Assembly: GCF_030407435.1 (NCBI RefSeq)
Contig: NZ_JASDDK010000002.1
Coordinates: forward strand, 900,702 to 964,701
Direction: 5' to 3'
Origin: Winogradskyella bathintestinalis
GTDB lineage: Bacteria > Bacteroidota > Bacteroidia > Flavobacteriales > Flavobacteriaceae
Length of the DNA stretch: 64,000 nucleotides
Part shown: positions 55,792 through 63,694 of the stretch, in pieces
Position numbering within the stretch: position 1 is the first letter of the stretch
How the letters are laid out: each line of letters starts with the position of its first letter
The notes under the pieces: model-generated
Seen by the model: the letters and a program-made list of their open reading frames with translations, nothing else
Told to the model about the DNA's origin: nothing
Databases searched by the model: none
Position numbers and translations under genes: made by a program

Positions 55792-57181
55792 CAAAAAACA
55801 AAACATATTAATAATTGGAGCAGGGCTTTGCGGAAGCTTATTAGCTTTGAGATTAGGACAAAGAGGCTATAATGTTACAGTATTTGAAATGCGACCAGAC
55901 CTGAGAACAACAGATATTTCAGCCGGAAGGTCCATAAATTTAGCATTTTCAGACCGCGGAATTAAAGCAATGAAGCTCGTTGGCATAGAAGATAAAGTAA
56001 AAGAATTATGTATTCCAATGAATGGAAGAATGCTTCACGACAAGGATGGCAATACCTTTCTATCGAATTATAGTGGAAAAGACTATGAATTTATCAACTC
56101 AATTTCGAGAGGAGAGCTCAACGGTTTATTACTAACTGAAGCCGAGAAACACGACAATGTTTCTATTCACTTCAACAAAAAATGCAAATCTGTTGATTTT
56201 GAAAAAACCACCGCTTTATTTCAAGACTACATTACAAAAGATGAATTTGTAGAAGATGCCGATTGTATTATTGCCACCGACGGAGCTGGCTCTGCTCTAC
56301 GCAAGAGTTATTATTTAGCTAAAAAATTCCTGTTCAGTTTTTCGCAAGATTATTTAAGTTATGGTTACAAGGAATTATCTTTTTTACCAACTAAAACCGG
56401 TGATTACAAAACTTATAAAAACGCCTTACACATTTGGCCACGAAGCAGCTTTATGCTCATAGCCTTACCAAATTTGGATGGTAGTTTTACCGTTACCTTG
56501 TTTTTAAGTTATGATGAGGGTGAATACAATTTCAATAATTTAACCACACCAGAATTGGTCACGGAGTTTTTCCAAAAAGAGTTTCCAGATGCACTAGAAA
56601 TTATGCCGAATTTAGTCGATGACTTTTTTGAAAATCCTACGGCAGCTTTAGGAACGGTAAAATGTTCCCCTTGGCATTACAAAGGAAACACATTATTAAT
56701 GGGCGACGCCGCACATGCCATAGTTCCGTTTTATGGACAAGGAATGAATGCGTCATTTGAAGACGTCGTTGAATTCGATAAAGCACTAGACCAACATCTA
56801 GACAATTGGGAACAAATATTTAAAGCTTACGAAAAGAACAGAAAGAAGGACACTGATGCTATTGCAGATTTAGCTATAGATAATTTTCACGAAATGAAAG
56901 GACATGTTGTAAATCCTATTTTTCAAGAGAAGCGAAAAATTGAAATGGCATTAGAAAAAGAGTTTCCAAAAGAATACTCTTCCAAATATAGCTTGGTAAC
57001 ATTTAATGAAAATGTTGGCTATAGACAAGCCATGTTAACAGGAAGAGCTCAGGACAAAGCTATTTTAAATATGCTAACCGATGGCATTATTTCATCTCAA
57101 GACGATTTAAAATCTCTTTTAGAAAAAGTAAAAGTGGAAACGGAGGCTATTTTAGAAGATGACAGAATTGCTGGATTGTAG
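55784..57181 (+). CDS. kmo: Kynurenine 3-monooxygenase
   Basis: KMO is an FAD enzyme that hydroxylates kynurenine with NADPH and oxygen. The 465-residue protein has the Rossmann motif IIGAGLCGSLLAL near the start, SAGRSINLAFSDRGIKA, the FAD-contact MGDAAHAIVPFYGQGMNA near 308-325, and a C-terminal helical region as in KMO. It overlaps kynU by eight bases, so the two are coupled. A structured 306-base gap follows. Confidence 0.95.
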   Translation: MSNKKQNILIIGAGLCGSLLALRLGQRGYNVTVFEMRPDLRTTDISAGRSINLAFSDRGIKAMKLVGIEDKVKELCIPMNGRMLHDKDGNTFLSNYSGKDYEFINSISRGELNGLLLTEAEKHDNVSIHFNKKCKSVDFEKTTALFQDYITKDEFVEDADCIIATDGAGSALRKSYYLAKKFLFSFSQDYLSYGYKELSFLPTKTGDYKTYKNALHIWPRSSFMLIALPNLDGSFTVTLFLSYDEGEYNFNNLTTPELVTEFFQKEFPDALEIMPNLVDDFFENPTAALGTVKCSPWHYKGNTLLMGDAAHAIVPFYGQGMNASFEDVVEFDKALDQHLDNWEQIFKAYEKNRKKDTDAIADLAIDNFHEMKGHVVNPIFQEKRKIEMALEKEFPKEYSSKYSLVTFNENVGYRQAMLTGRAQDKAILNMLTDGIISSQDDLKSLLEKVKVETEAILEDDRIAGL

Positions 57182-57487
57182 TTGTTAGCAATTATAAAAT
57201 AATTTGAATTAAAATATTGATTATCAATTATTTATGTCCCATATAAATTTATAAAATTCAACATCAAAATTCAGAAATTAGGAAGAACGCAAATGAGAGG
57301 CGTAGCCTCAAGCACGAAGTTCTGAAAGTGAAAAGTACTTTAGGAAATTCCTAATTTTGATTGTAAGTTTTAGTTCGTTATTTACTGAAACATATTTAAA
57401 AGGGCTCTTGATGTGCTTCGCAGTTGCATTAAGGCAAATGAATAGAATTAACAAAAAAAATTTCTGAAAGACTAGAATGACAAAATT
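57182..57487. other. 306-base gap between kmo and the RidA-family gene with a nested inverted repeat
   Basis: At 57263-57284 and 57348-57361 are arms that pair as ATCAAAATT...ATTAGGAA with TTCCTAAT TTTGAT (an eight-base bulge in the left arm). Inside are GAAC (57285-57288) paired with GTTC (57319-57322) and the perfect hairpin GAGGC-GTA-GCCTC (57297-57309). An alternative TAGGAA-A-TTCCTA hairpin sits at 57341-57353. No protein gene is supported. Could be a small RNA, attenuator or a dispersed repeat. Confidence 0.5.
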
Positions 57488-57925
57488 ATGAGTAATTCAA
57501 AAAATAAGATTCCTGCTTCCTCAGGTACCGGAGTAACACCAAGAGGAGCATATCCACACATAAAACAAGTCGGCGATTTTATCTTCGTTTCAGGAACTAG
57601 TTCTCGACGGGCAGATAACTCTATTGCCGGAGTAGATATCATCGACGAGATGGGAACCAAGCACCTAAATTCTGAGGTACAAACAAGAAAGGTTTTACAA
57701 AATATCGATAGAATCTTAAAAACAGTAGGTGCCTCACTAAAGGATGTAGTCGATGTAACCTCTTTTTTAGTCAGTATGAATGATTTTGCAGGCTATAACA
57801 AAGCATATGCAGAATTTTTTGACGAAGATAATGGCCCAACCAGAACAACGGTTGCCGTACACCAATTACCACATCCTGATTTGGTGGTTGAGATAAAAGT
57901 TATGGCTTATAAGAAAAAAGACTAA
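57488..57925 (+). CDS. RidA-family protein, possible 2-aminomuconate deaminase
   Basis: A 145-residue YjgF/YER057c/UK114-family protein with the trimeric chorismate-mutase-like fold. The conserved arginine lies in GPTRTTVAV, and [20 protein letters not shown] is the family start (landmarks only). In kynurenine clusters the RidA-like member is a 2-aminomuconate deaminase (as in the nba pathway), hydrolysing 2-aminomuconate to 4-oxalocrotonate and ammonia; this is inferred from its place between kmo and the dehydrogenase. General imine deaminase activity is the alternative. Confidence 0.88.
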   Translation: MSNSKNKIPASSGTGVTPRGAYPHIKQVGDFIFVSGTSSRRADNSIAGVDIIDEMGTKHLNSEVQTRKVLQNIDRILKTVGASLKDVVDVTSFLVSMNDFAGYNKAYAEFFDEDNGPTRTTVAVHQLPHPDLVVEIKVMAYKKKD

Positions 57926-57989
57926 AGAAAAGAAGCTTACCGGTTTCAAACACCAGTGTAATCTAAAACGTTTAAACCTTTCTGAATTC

Positions 57990-59432
57990 GTGGCAAGAAT
58001 AAAAAACTACATAAACGGAAATTTTCAAAACCCAATTCTAGATAATTGGTTAGATAATTACAATCCATCAAACGGAGAAGTTTACGGACAGATCCCAAAT
58101 TCTTCAAAAGAAGATGTTGAAAAGGCATATACTTCTGCAAAATCTGCTTTTAAGCTGTGGTCGCAAACCACGTTGGAAGAACGCAGCAGAATTCTCATTA
58201 AAATTTCAGAATTATTAGAAGTTAACTTGCAACGTTTTGCAGAAGCGGAAAGTTTAGACAATGGTAAACCTCTGAATTTGGCTAAAGTAGTTGACATTCC
58301 AAGAGCTGCCAGTAATTTTCGATTCTTTGGCAATGCCATTACTCAATTTGCAAGTGAAAGTCATGAATCTGTCGGACATCAGGCCATTAATTATACTTTG
58401 CGCCAATCGATTGGCGTTGTAGGCTGTATTAGTCCTTGGAATTTACCACTTTATTTGTTTACATGGAAAATCGCGCCAGCTCTAGCCGCAGGAAATTGCG
58501 TCATTGCCAAACCAAGTGAAGTTACCCCAATGACGGCCTATTTATTAGGAGAAATTTGTAACGAAGCCGGTTTACCTGAGGGCGTATTGAATATTGTTCA
58601 TGGTTTAGGAACGACCACAGGACAAGCTATAATTGAGCACCCAAACATCAAAGCTATTAGTTTTACAGGAGGTACAGCTACAGGAGCACACATTGCGAAA
58701 GTCGCTGCTCCAATGTTTAAAAAATTGTCACTAGAATTAGGAGGAAAAAACCCAAACATCATTTTTGCTGATTGTGATTATGAGGATATGCTAAACACTA
58801 CAGTGCGTTCCTCGTTTGCCAATCAAGGTCAGATCTGTTTGTGTGGCAGTCGTATTTTTGTGGAAGCTTCTATTTTTGAGAAATTCAAAAAAGACTTTGT
58901 TGAAAAAGTAAGACAGCTAAAGGTTGGGCATCCTTCAAACGACGACACTAATATTGGAGCCTTAGTGTCAAAACCTCATCTTGAAAAAGTAAAAGCCTAT
59001 ATTGATATCGCAAAAAATGAAAATGGAACGGTTTTATGTGGCGGAAATGAGGTCTCAGTGAAAGGTTATGAAAACGGCTATTATTTAGAACCAACTGTAA
59101 TTGAAGTGACCAGTGATGAATGTCGTGTAAACCAAGAAGAAATTTTTGGACCAATCGTTACCATAATGCCTTTCAATACAGAAGATGAAGTTTTGGAAAT
59201 GGCGAACAACGTTAAATATGGGTTATCAGCAACACTTTGGACCAATGATTTAAAACGCACTATGAAACTAAGTAACCAATTACAAACCGGAATTGTTTGG
59301 GTAAATACATGGATGATGCGCGATTTAAGAACCCCTTTTGGAGGTGTAAAAGCTTCTGGTGTAGGTAGAGAAGGAGGTTTTGAAGCCTTACGATTTTTTA
59401 CGGAGGCAAAGAATGTTTGTATAAAGTATTAA
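57990..59432 (+). CDS. Aldehyde dehydrogenase, probable 2-aminomuconate-6-semialdehyde dehydrogenase
   Basis: A 480-residue NAD-dependent aldehyde dehydrogenase. The catalytic residues are Asn151 (SPWN), Glu249 (LELGGKNP) and Cys283 (GQICLC), with the 34-residue Glu-Cys spacing of the family. Placed between the RidA-like and downstream HAAO/ACMSD genes, its likely substrate is 2-aminomuconate-6-semialdehyde, giving 2-aminomuconate. The start is a GTG at 57990, and no ATG fits. Three small hairpins lie between it and the SDR gene. Confidence 0.92.
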   Translation: MARIKNYINGNFQNPILDNWLDNYNPSNGEVYGQIPNSSKEDVEKAYTSAKSAFKLWSQTTLEERSRILIKISELLEVNLQRFAEAESLDNGKPLNLAKVVDIPRAASNFRFFGNAITQFASESHESVGHQAINYTLRQSIGVVGCISPWNLPLYLFTWKIAPALAAGNCVIAKPSEVTPMTAYLLGEICNEAGLPEGVLNIVHGLGTTTGQAIIEHPNIKAISFTGGTATGAHIAKVAAPMFKKLSLELGGKNPNIIFADCDYEDMLNTTVRSSFANQGQICLCGSRIFVEASIFEKFKKDFVEKVRQLKVGHPSNDDTNIGALVSKPHLEKVKAYIDIAKNENGTVLCGGNEVSVKGYENGYYLEPTVIEVTSDECRVNQEEIFGPIVTIMPFNTEDEVLEMANNVKYGLSATLWTNDLKRTMKLSNQLQTGIVWVNTWMMRDLRTPFGGVKASGVGREGGFEALRFFTEAKNVCIKY

Positions 59433-59435
59433 CCA

Positions 59436-59455
59436 ATTCCTGCGATTGCAGGAAT
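59436..59455 (+). repeat. Short hairpin after the dehydrogenase stop
   Basis: An 8-bp perfect stem ATTCCTGC / GCAGGAAT encloses the loop GATT, starting three bases after the stop at 59432. It has the same core (TTCCTGC) as the hairpin at 59525-59542. Confidence 0.65.
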
Positions 59456-59490
59456 CTCATGAATTAAAACGAAATTAATAATCATACGTT

Positions 59491-59511
59491 ATACTGAACA
59501 TAATTCAGTAT
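59491..59511 (+). repeat. Second hairpin in the dehydrogenase-SDR gap
   Basis: An 8-bp perfect stem ATACTGAA / TTCAGTAT encloses CATAA. It sits between the two TTCCTGC hairpins. Confidence 0.55.
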
Positions 59512-59524
59512 CACTTTTAAAAGA

Positions 59525-59542
59525 TTCCTGCTTTTGTAGGAA
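59525..59542 (+). repeat. Short hairpin 5 bases upstream of the SDR start codon
   Basis: A 7-bp stem TTCCTGC / GTAGGAA (one G-T pair) encloses the loop TTTT, five bases before the ATG at 59548. Same position and design as the miaB hairpin. Confidence 0.65.
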
Positions 59543-59547
59543 ATGTT

Positions 59548-60330
59548 ATGGATTTACAACTAAACAACAAATACGCATTAGTCTGTGGAAGTACCGCAGG
59601 AATAGGAAAAGCAACAGCAATGGCAATGGCAGCAGAAGGTGTTCAAATAACATTAATTGCTAGAAATGAAGACAAACTAAAAGCCACACTTTCAGAATTG
59701 CCACAACAGAGAAATCACGACTATATTGTTGCAGATTTTTCAAATCCTATGGAATTAAAATCTAAAGTTTTAGATTATATTTCTAACCATCATGGTTTTC
59801 ATATTTTGGTGAACAATACAGGAGGCCCAAAAGGTGGTCCTGTATTTTCGGCTGAAATAGATGAGTTTGAATCGGCTTTTACGCAACATTTAAAATGTAA
59901 TCATATATTGGCACAAACCATTGTTCCATTTATGAAAGAAGAAGGTTATGGAAGAATCGTTAATGTGATTTCGACCTCTGTAAAACAACCTTTAGATGGC
60001 TTAGGTGTTAGTAACACTATTCGTGGTGCCGTAGCTAATTGGAGTAAAACTTTGGCAAATGAATTGGGACCATACGGAATTACAGTAAATAACGTATTAC
60101 CAGGAGCTACTGGCACAGACCGATTAGCCGAAATAATTAAAAACAAATCTGCTAAATCTGGTAAAACAGAAGAAGAGTCTACAAATGCTATGAAAAGCGC
60201 TGTCCCTGCAAATCGTTTTGCTAAACCAGAAGAATTAGCTGCAGCGATTACATTCTTAGCAAGTGAACGTGCCGCATACATTAATGGTATTAATTTACCT
60301 GTTGATGGCGGTAGGACTAAGAGCTTGTAA
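59548..60330 (+). CDS. Atypical short-chain dehydrogenase/reductase lacking the Tyr-Lys pair
   Basis: A 260-residue Rossmann-fold SDR with the dinucleotide-binding GSTAGIG at 14-20, NNTGG at 89-93, catalytic-region Ser142 (ISTS), and the C-terminal AITFLASERAAYINGINLPVDGG. In place of the catalytic YxxxK there is Ser155-Asn-Thr-Ile-Arg159 (GVSNTIRGAV). Some SDR lineages keep this SNxxR variant, so a different mechanism or substrate class is likely. It lies inside the kynurenine cluster between the dehydrogenase and HAAO; its step in the pathway is not established. Complete gene. Confidence 0.88.
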   Translation: MDLQLNNKYALVCGSTAGIGKATAMAMAAEGVQITLIARNEDKLKATLSELPQQRNHDYIVADFSNPMELKSKVLDYISNHHGFHILVNNTGGPKGGPVFSAEIDEFESAFTQHLKCNHILAQTIVPFMKEEGYGRIVNVISTSVKQPLDGLGVSNTIRGAVANWSKTLANELGPYGITVNNVLPGATGTDRLAEIIKNKSAKSGKTEEESTNAMKSAVPANRFAKPEELAAAITFLASERAAYINGINLPVDGGRTKSL

Positions 60331-60534
60331 CCTACCCTAACCTTTCTTGAGAATCAGGGAAACTGTTGCGGCAATTCAAAATCAAAAAAAATAGACCTTA
60401 CAGGTTTTCAAAACCTTTGAGGTCTTTGTATATTAGTGAAAATTATTTTTTAATAAATACTCTTAATTTGCCCGAGTAAGAGTTCCTTTCTAAAGCTTGT
60501 GCTGAGCGCAAGGGATAAGGAAGGTTAGGATGGG
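60331..60534. repeat. Intergenic segment bounded by 18-base inverted repeats
   Basis: The left arm 60331-60348 begins at the SDR stop codon; the right arm 60517-60534 ends 12 bases before the HAAO ATG. The arms are complementary except for one C-A mismatch and two G-T pairs. Between them are an imperfect palindrome (60393-60425) and the hairpin CTTGTGC-TGA-GCGCAAG (about 60496-60512). No reading frame is supported. The form suggests a small palindromic element of MITE or REP type, or a folded leader for HAAO. Confidence 0.5.
60393..60425. repeat. 33-base imperfect palindrome sharing a core with 32232-32262
   Basis: AGACCT...AGGTCT ends flank the core AGGTTTTCAAAACCT (60402-60416), which is the same as the core at 32240-32254. 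The outer arms differ between the two copies. A second member of a dispersed palindromic family is the likely explanation. Confidence 0.6.
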
Positions 60535-60545
60535 CTTTTCATAAT

Positions 60546-61082
60546 ATGAGTAAAATTTATCCCCCTATAAACTTTAAAGCGTGGATCGAAGAGAACCGAC
60601 ATTTACTTAAACCACCTGTGGGCAATAAAGTGGTTTGGAAAGATGGTGAGTTTATCGTTATGGTCGTTGGTGGACCAAACAGCAGAAAAGATTATCATTA
60701 TAATGAAACCCCAGAGTTTTTTCACCAAATTGAAGGTAACATGATTTTAAAAATCATTGATAATGGTGAACCAAAGGACATTCATATTAATGAAGGAGAA
60801 ATTTTTCTCTTACCGCCAAAAGTACCGCATTCGCCTCAACGTGGAGCAAATACAGTAGGTTTGGTTATAGAATATCCTAGAGAAAAAGGGGTGACAGATG
60901 CTTTACTTTGGTTTTGTGAAAATTGTACCACTAAACTCTACGAAGAAGATTTTACAGTGGAAAATATTGAAACAGATATGCCTAAAATTTTCGACAAATA
61001 CTATGGTGACAAAGACAAACGAAAATGTCCTAATTGCGGTGAGATTATGGAACCACCTAAGAAAGTTGAAATAGACAATTAA
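60546..61082 (+). CDS. nbaC: 3-hydroxyanthranilate 3,4-dioxygenase
   Basis: HAAO is an Fe(II) cupin dioxygenase that opens 3-hydroxyanthranilate to 2-amino-3-carboxymuconate semialdehyde. The iron ligands fall at His51, Glu57 and His95, and the substrate arginines at Arg47 and Arg99, the same numbers as in the Cupriavidus enzyme. A C-terminal rubredoxin-like metal site is complete, with Cys124/Cys127 (CENC) and Cys161/Cys164 (CPNC). The 178-residue length is normal. ACMSD follows after 41 bases with a hairpin between. Confidence 0.95.
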   Translation: MSKIYPPINFKAWIEENRHLLKPPVGNKVVWKDGEFIVMVVGGPNSRKDYHYNETPEFFHQIEGNMILKIIDNGEPKDIHINEGEIFLLPPKVPHSPQRGANTVGLVIEYPREKGVTDALLWFCENCTTKLYEEDFTVENIETDMPKIFDKYYGDKDKRKCPNCGEIMEPPKKVEIDN

Positions 61083-61095
61083 AAGCCCTTTTTTA

Positions 61096-61112
61096 TTTCC
61101 CAAAGAGGGAAA
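61096..61112 (+). repeat. Hairpin 11 bases upstream of the ACMSD start codon
   Basis: A 6-bp stem TTTCCC / GGGAAA encloses AAAGA, 11 bases before the ATG at 61124. It resembles the other pre-start hairpins in place and TTTCC stem start, but has a five-base loop. Confidence 0.5.
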
Positions 61113-61123
61113 AATTAGAAATT

Positions 61124-62251
61124 ATGAAAGACAACACAAATAGTTCTTCCCCCTCGAAGAGGTTAGAAAGGTCTCGTAAGCTAAGAATAAACGGACACTC
61201 CCATCTTCTACCCTATCCTGAGCAAATACCAGAATTCATGAAAGATAAAGGGATCTTCTGGGTGGATAAGGATCGGAAATTTATGCTTCAAAAAGATTGG
61301 AATAGACCCATTACAGATTCTAGTTTTTTCTTGGATGAGAAATTAGCTTGGATGGAGCATTTCAAAATAGATCATGCTGTGGTTTTAAATTTATCTCAAC
61401 TTTACGGAAATGGTTTAAGACTAGAGGAGATGAAGCAAGCCTTACGATTTCAAAATGATTTTAATGCTCGTATTCAACATGAAAATCCAAGTAAATTTAC
61501 TTGCGGCTTTGTTGTTCATCCTGGATTTGTTAGAGGAGCTTGTTGGGAAATTGAACGTTGTGTTGAAGTTTTAGGCATGCAACTTCTATGTTTACCTACC
61601 CATTATATGGATACCATTGGAACATGGCGATGCATCTTTGATGAAGAAAATGAACCTATCTTTGAATTGGCCAACAAATATAATCTTGCCGTTGAAATTC
61701 ATCCCTACGATGGAGAAAAATTCATAAAATTAGAAAATACCTCTTGGCGTTTTCATCTCATCTGGATGTTAGCACAATGTGCAGATGCTTATCATTTTTT
61801 AACTTTAAATGGTTACTACGAAAAGTATAAAAATATGCGTGTTTGTTTTGCTCACGGCGGACAATTGGCACAAATTAACTTAGGAAGACGAATACAGGGT
61901 TTTGATGGGCGTGCAGATTTATTTGAAGGGAAAAGTCATCCGAGAAAAGCCGTAGGACATAAAAATATTTTCTTCGATACGTTGGTCCACGATACCGGTG
62001 GTTTAGAATTACTTATTAGAAATCAAGGGTCTAAACAAGTTATTATGGGATTAGATGATCCTTATCCATTAGGTGAAATGGAGAGTGAAAAACAATCGTC
62101 TTATCCAGGTAAAATTTTAGATTTAGCTGCAGAACGAAACATAATAACAGAACCAGAACGTGATGCCATCTGGGAAGACAACGTGCTTCAATGGTTATGT
62201 GGAGATGATGACGCTGCTAAACAAAAACTAATTACACGAATTACATCATAA
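61124..62251 (+). CDS. nbaD: 2-amino-3-carboxymuconate-6-semialdehyde decarboxylase
   Basis: ACMSD is a zinc amidohydrolase-fold decarboxylase that diverts the pathway from NAD synthesis to 2-aminomuconate semialdehyde. Metal ligands are His25 and His27 (INGHSHLL), His193 (EIHPYDG) and Asp311 (GLDDPYP), with His244 (CFAHGG) as catalytic base. About 17-20 residues precede the usual RKLRING start (MKDNTNSSSPSKRLERS), a low-complexity extension. No alternative start lies at the usual place. Last recognised gene of the cluster. Confidence 0.93.
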   Translation: MKDNTNSSSPSKRLERSRKLRINGHSHLLPYPEQIPEFMKDKGIFWVDKDRKFMLQKDWNRPITDSSFFLDEKLAWMEHFKIDHAVVLNLSQLYGNGLRLEEMKQALRFQNDFNARIQHENPSKFTCGFVVHPGFVRGACWEIERCVEVLGMQLLCLPTHYMDTIGTWRCIFDEENEPIFELANKYNLAVEIHPYDGEKFIKLENTSWRFHLIWMLAQCADAYHFLTLNGYYEKYKNMRVCFAHGGQLAQINLGRRIQGFDGRADLFEGKSHPRKAVGHKNIFFDTLVHDTGGLELLIRNQGSKQVIMGLDDPYPLGEMESEKQSSYPGKILDLAAERNIITEPERDAIWEDNVLQWLCGDDDAAKQKLITRITS

Positions 62252-62259
62252 TAACGTTT

Positions 62260-62275
62260 GAACAAAAAATTGTTC
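62260..62275 (+). terminator. Weak terminator-like hairpin after ACMSD
   Basis: GAACAA, AAAA, TTGTTC forms a 6-bp hairpin eight bases after the ACMSD stop, followed by TTATTT. AT-rich and short, so only a weak call. Confidence 0.4.
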
Positions 62276-62305
62276 TTATTTAAAATCTAATTAACTACTT
62301 GATTT

Positions 62306-62536
62306 ATGAAAAAAATTGGAGGTTACTTAATCATTATCGGTTTGGCTTTAATTATTCTGCCTTACTTTGGTTTAACCATTATGTTTTTAGGTGAAATTGA
62401 TGAATTAGGTGTAACCGCCGCTTGGGCCATAAAAATTGGTCTTATAGTATTTGGTGCTGCTTTATATTTTATGGGAAATTCTGCTAAAACCAATCAAAAC
62501 GAAATAAACGTACCTCATAAAGAAACTACTGAGTAA
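62306..62536 (+). CDS. Small two-helix membrane protein
   Basis: A 76-residue protein with two membrane helices (about 5-30 and 38-60) joined by an acidic loop (GEIDELG), and a polar C-terminal tail. It starts with ATG after a 54-base gap and stands between ACMSD and the O-methyltransferase. Similar small proteins occur widely in Flavobacteriia with no known function. Confidence 0.72.
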   Translation: MKKIGGYLIIIGLALIILPYFGLTIMFLGEIDELGVTAAWAIKIGLIVFGAALYFMGNSAKTNQNEINVPHKETTE

Positions 62537-62570
62537 TATGGCATTCATTTTTCTAAAACTATTTTTTTAA

Positions 62571-63212
62571 ATGTATTTCTTACCTGAAAATTTAGACAAT
62601 TACGTTGTTGCTCATTCTCAACAAGAGCCAGAATTATTACAACGGTTAACAAGAGAAACTTACCAGAAAGTATTGCAGCCTATTATGCTCAGCGGACCAT
62701 ACCAAGGGCGTGTGTTAAGTATGATCTCAAAATTAATTAGACCAAAATCTATTTTAGAGTTAGGTACATTTACTGGGTATTCAACATTATGCTTAGCAGA
62801 AGGATTGAAACACGATGGAGAACTTCACACTATAGATATAAATGAAGAATTGGTAGATTTTCAACGAAAATATTTTGATCAATCAAGTTTTGGAAAGCAG
62901 ATTATTCAACATACTGGTAGTGCCTTAAATATCATTCCAAAACTAAACCAAACGTACGACCTAGTTTTTATAGATGCCGATAAACCAAACTATTCTAATT
63001 ATTTTCACTTAATAATAAATAAATTGAAGCCAGGGGGCATCCTACTCTCAGACAACGTATTATGGCACGGAAAAGTTGTTGAGCCATTAGATGACAAAGA
63101 TAAATCTACTAAAGCTGTTTTGGATTATAATACACTTCTAAAAAACGATGACCGTATAGAAACTGTGCTTTTACCTATAAGAGACGGCTTAACGATTAGT
63201 CGAAAAAAGTAA
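62571..63212 (+). CDS. O-methyltransferase (CCoAOMT/TrmR-like)
   Basis: A 213-residue class I SAM-dependent O-methyltransferase with motif I LELGTFTGYSTLCLAE, the metal-catalytic region VFIDADKPNYSNYF, and SDNVLWHGKV. This group includes catechol and caffeoyl-CoA type enzymes and the tRNA uridine methyltransferase TrmR; the sequence alone does not distinguish. It converges closely on the TatA-like gene (three bases between stops). Confidence 0.9.
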   Translation: MYFLPENLDNYVVAHSQQEPELLQRLTRETYQKVLQPIMLSGPYQGRVLSMISKLIRPKSILELGTFTGYSTLCLAEGLKHDGELHTIDINEELVDFQRKYFDQSSFGKQIIQHTGSALNIIPKLNQTYDLVFIDADKPNYSNYFHLIINKLKPGGILLSDNVLWHGKVVEPLDDKDKSTKAVLDYNTLLKNDDRIETVLLPIRDGLTISRKK

Positions 63213-63215
63213 GCA

Positions 63216-63506
63216 TTATTTATTACGTTTTAATGACCCCGTAAAGTCTTCTAGATCATCTTTAACTTTATTGATTTCATCTTGAATATCCTTGGTGGTA
63301 TCCGTATCAATAATATTATTTTCTTTAGCACTTTTTGTAACTTCATGTTTAATATCATTAGTAGCATCTTTTAATTGACGCATACCTTTACCTAAACCAC
63401 GCGCAATTTCGGGCAGTTTATCTGCTCCAAAAACTAGCACTACGACAAATAACACGAATATTATTTCTGTACCTCCAATGAATAATAATGTAAGCTGCTG
63501 TATCAC
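63216..63506 (-). CDS. tatA: Twin-arginine translocase subunit TatA/TatE family
   Basis: A 96-residue protein with one N-terminal membrane helix (about 6-27), the conserved FGADKLPEIARGLGKGM amphipathic helix (about 27-43), and a charged C-terminal region predicted as a coiled coil. In Tat systems this subunit forms the export pore with TatC. No tatC is adjacent in the window. Its stop lies three bases from the convergent O-methyltransferase stop. Confidence 0.93.
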   Translation of the reverse strand: MIQQLTLLFIGGTEIIFVLFVVVLVFGADKLPEIARGLGKGMRQLKDATNDIKHEVTKSAKENNIIDTDTTKDIQDEINKVKDDLEDFTGSLKRNK

Positions 63507-63641
63507 GATGCAAATATAGTTAGTTTATAAAACATAAGTACCAAAACAAACCTTTAATAACTGAGTGAAAGATTTGAGACTGATGCAAATTTATGCAATT
63601 CATTTCTCTGTTCGACTAAAGTTTATCTTAAAATAAATTAC

Positions 63642-63672
63642 AAAAAAAGCCGACTCTCTAAAAAGTCGGCTT
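63642..63672 (-). terminator. Rho-independent terminator after the 3'-truncated gene at the right edge
   Basis: A 9-bp stem, AAGCCGACT and its complement, with an eight-base loop is followed on the minus strand by seven T. It lies 23 bases after the stop of the minus-strand gene at 63695. Confidence 0.92.
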
Positions 63673-63694
63673 AAATTTTAATGCTTGGCTATAT

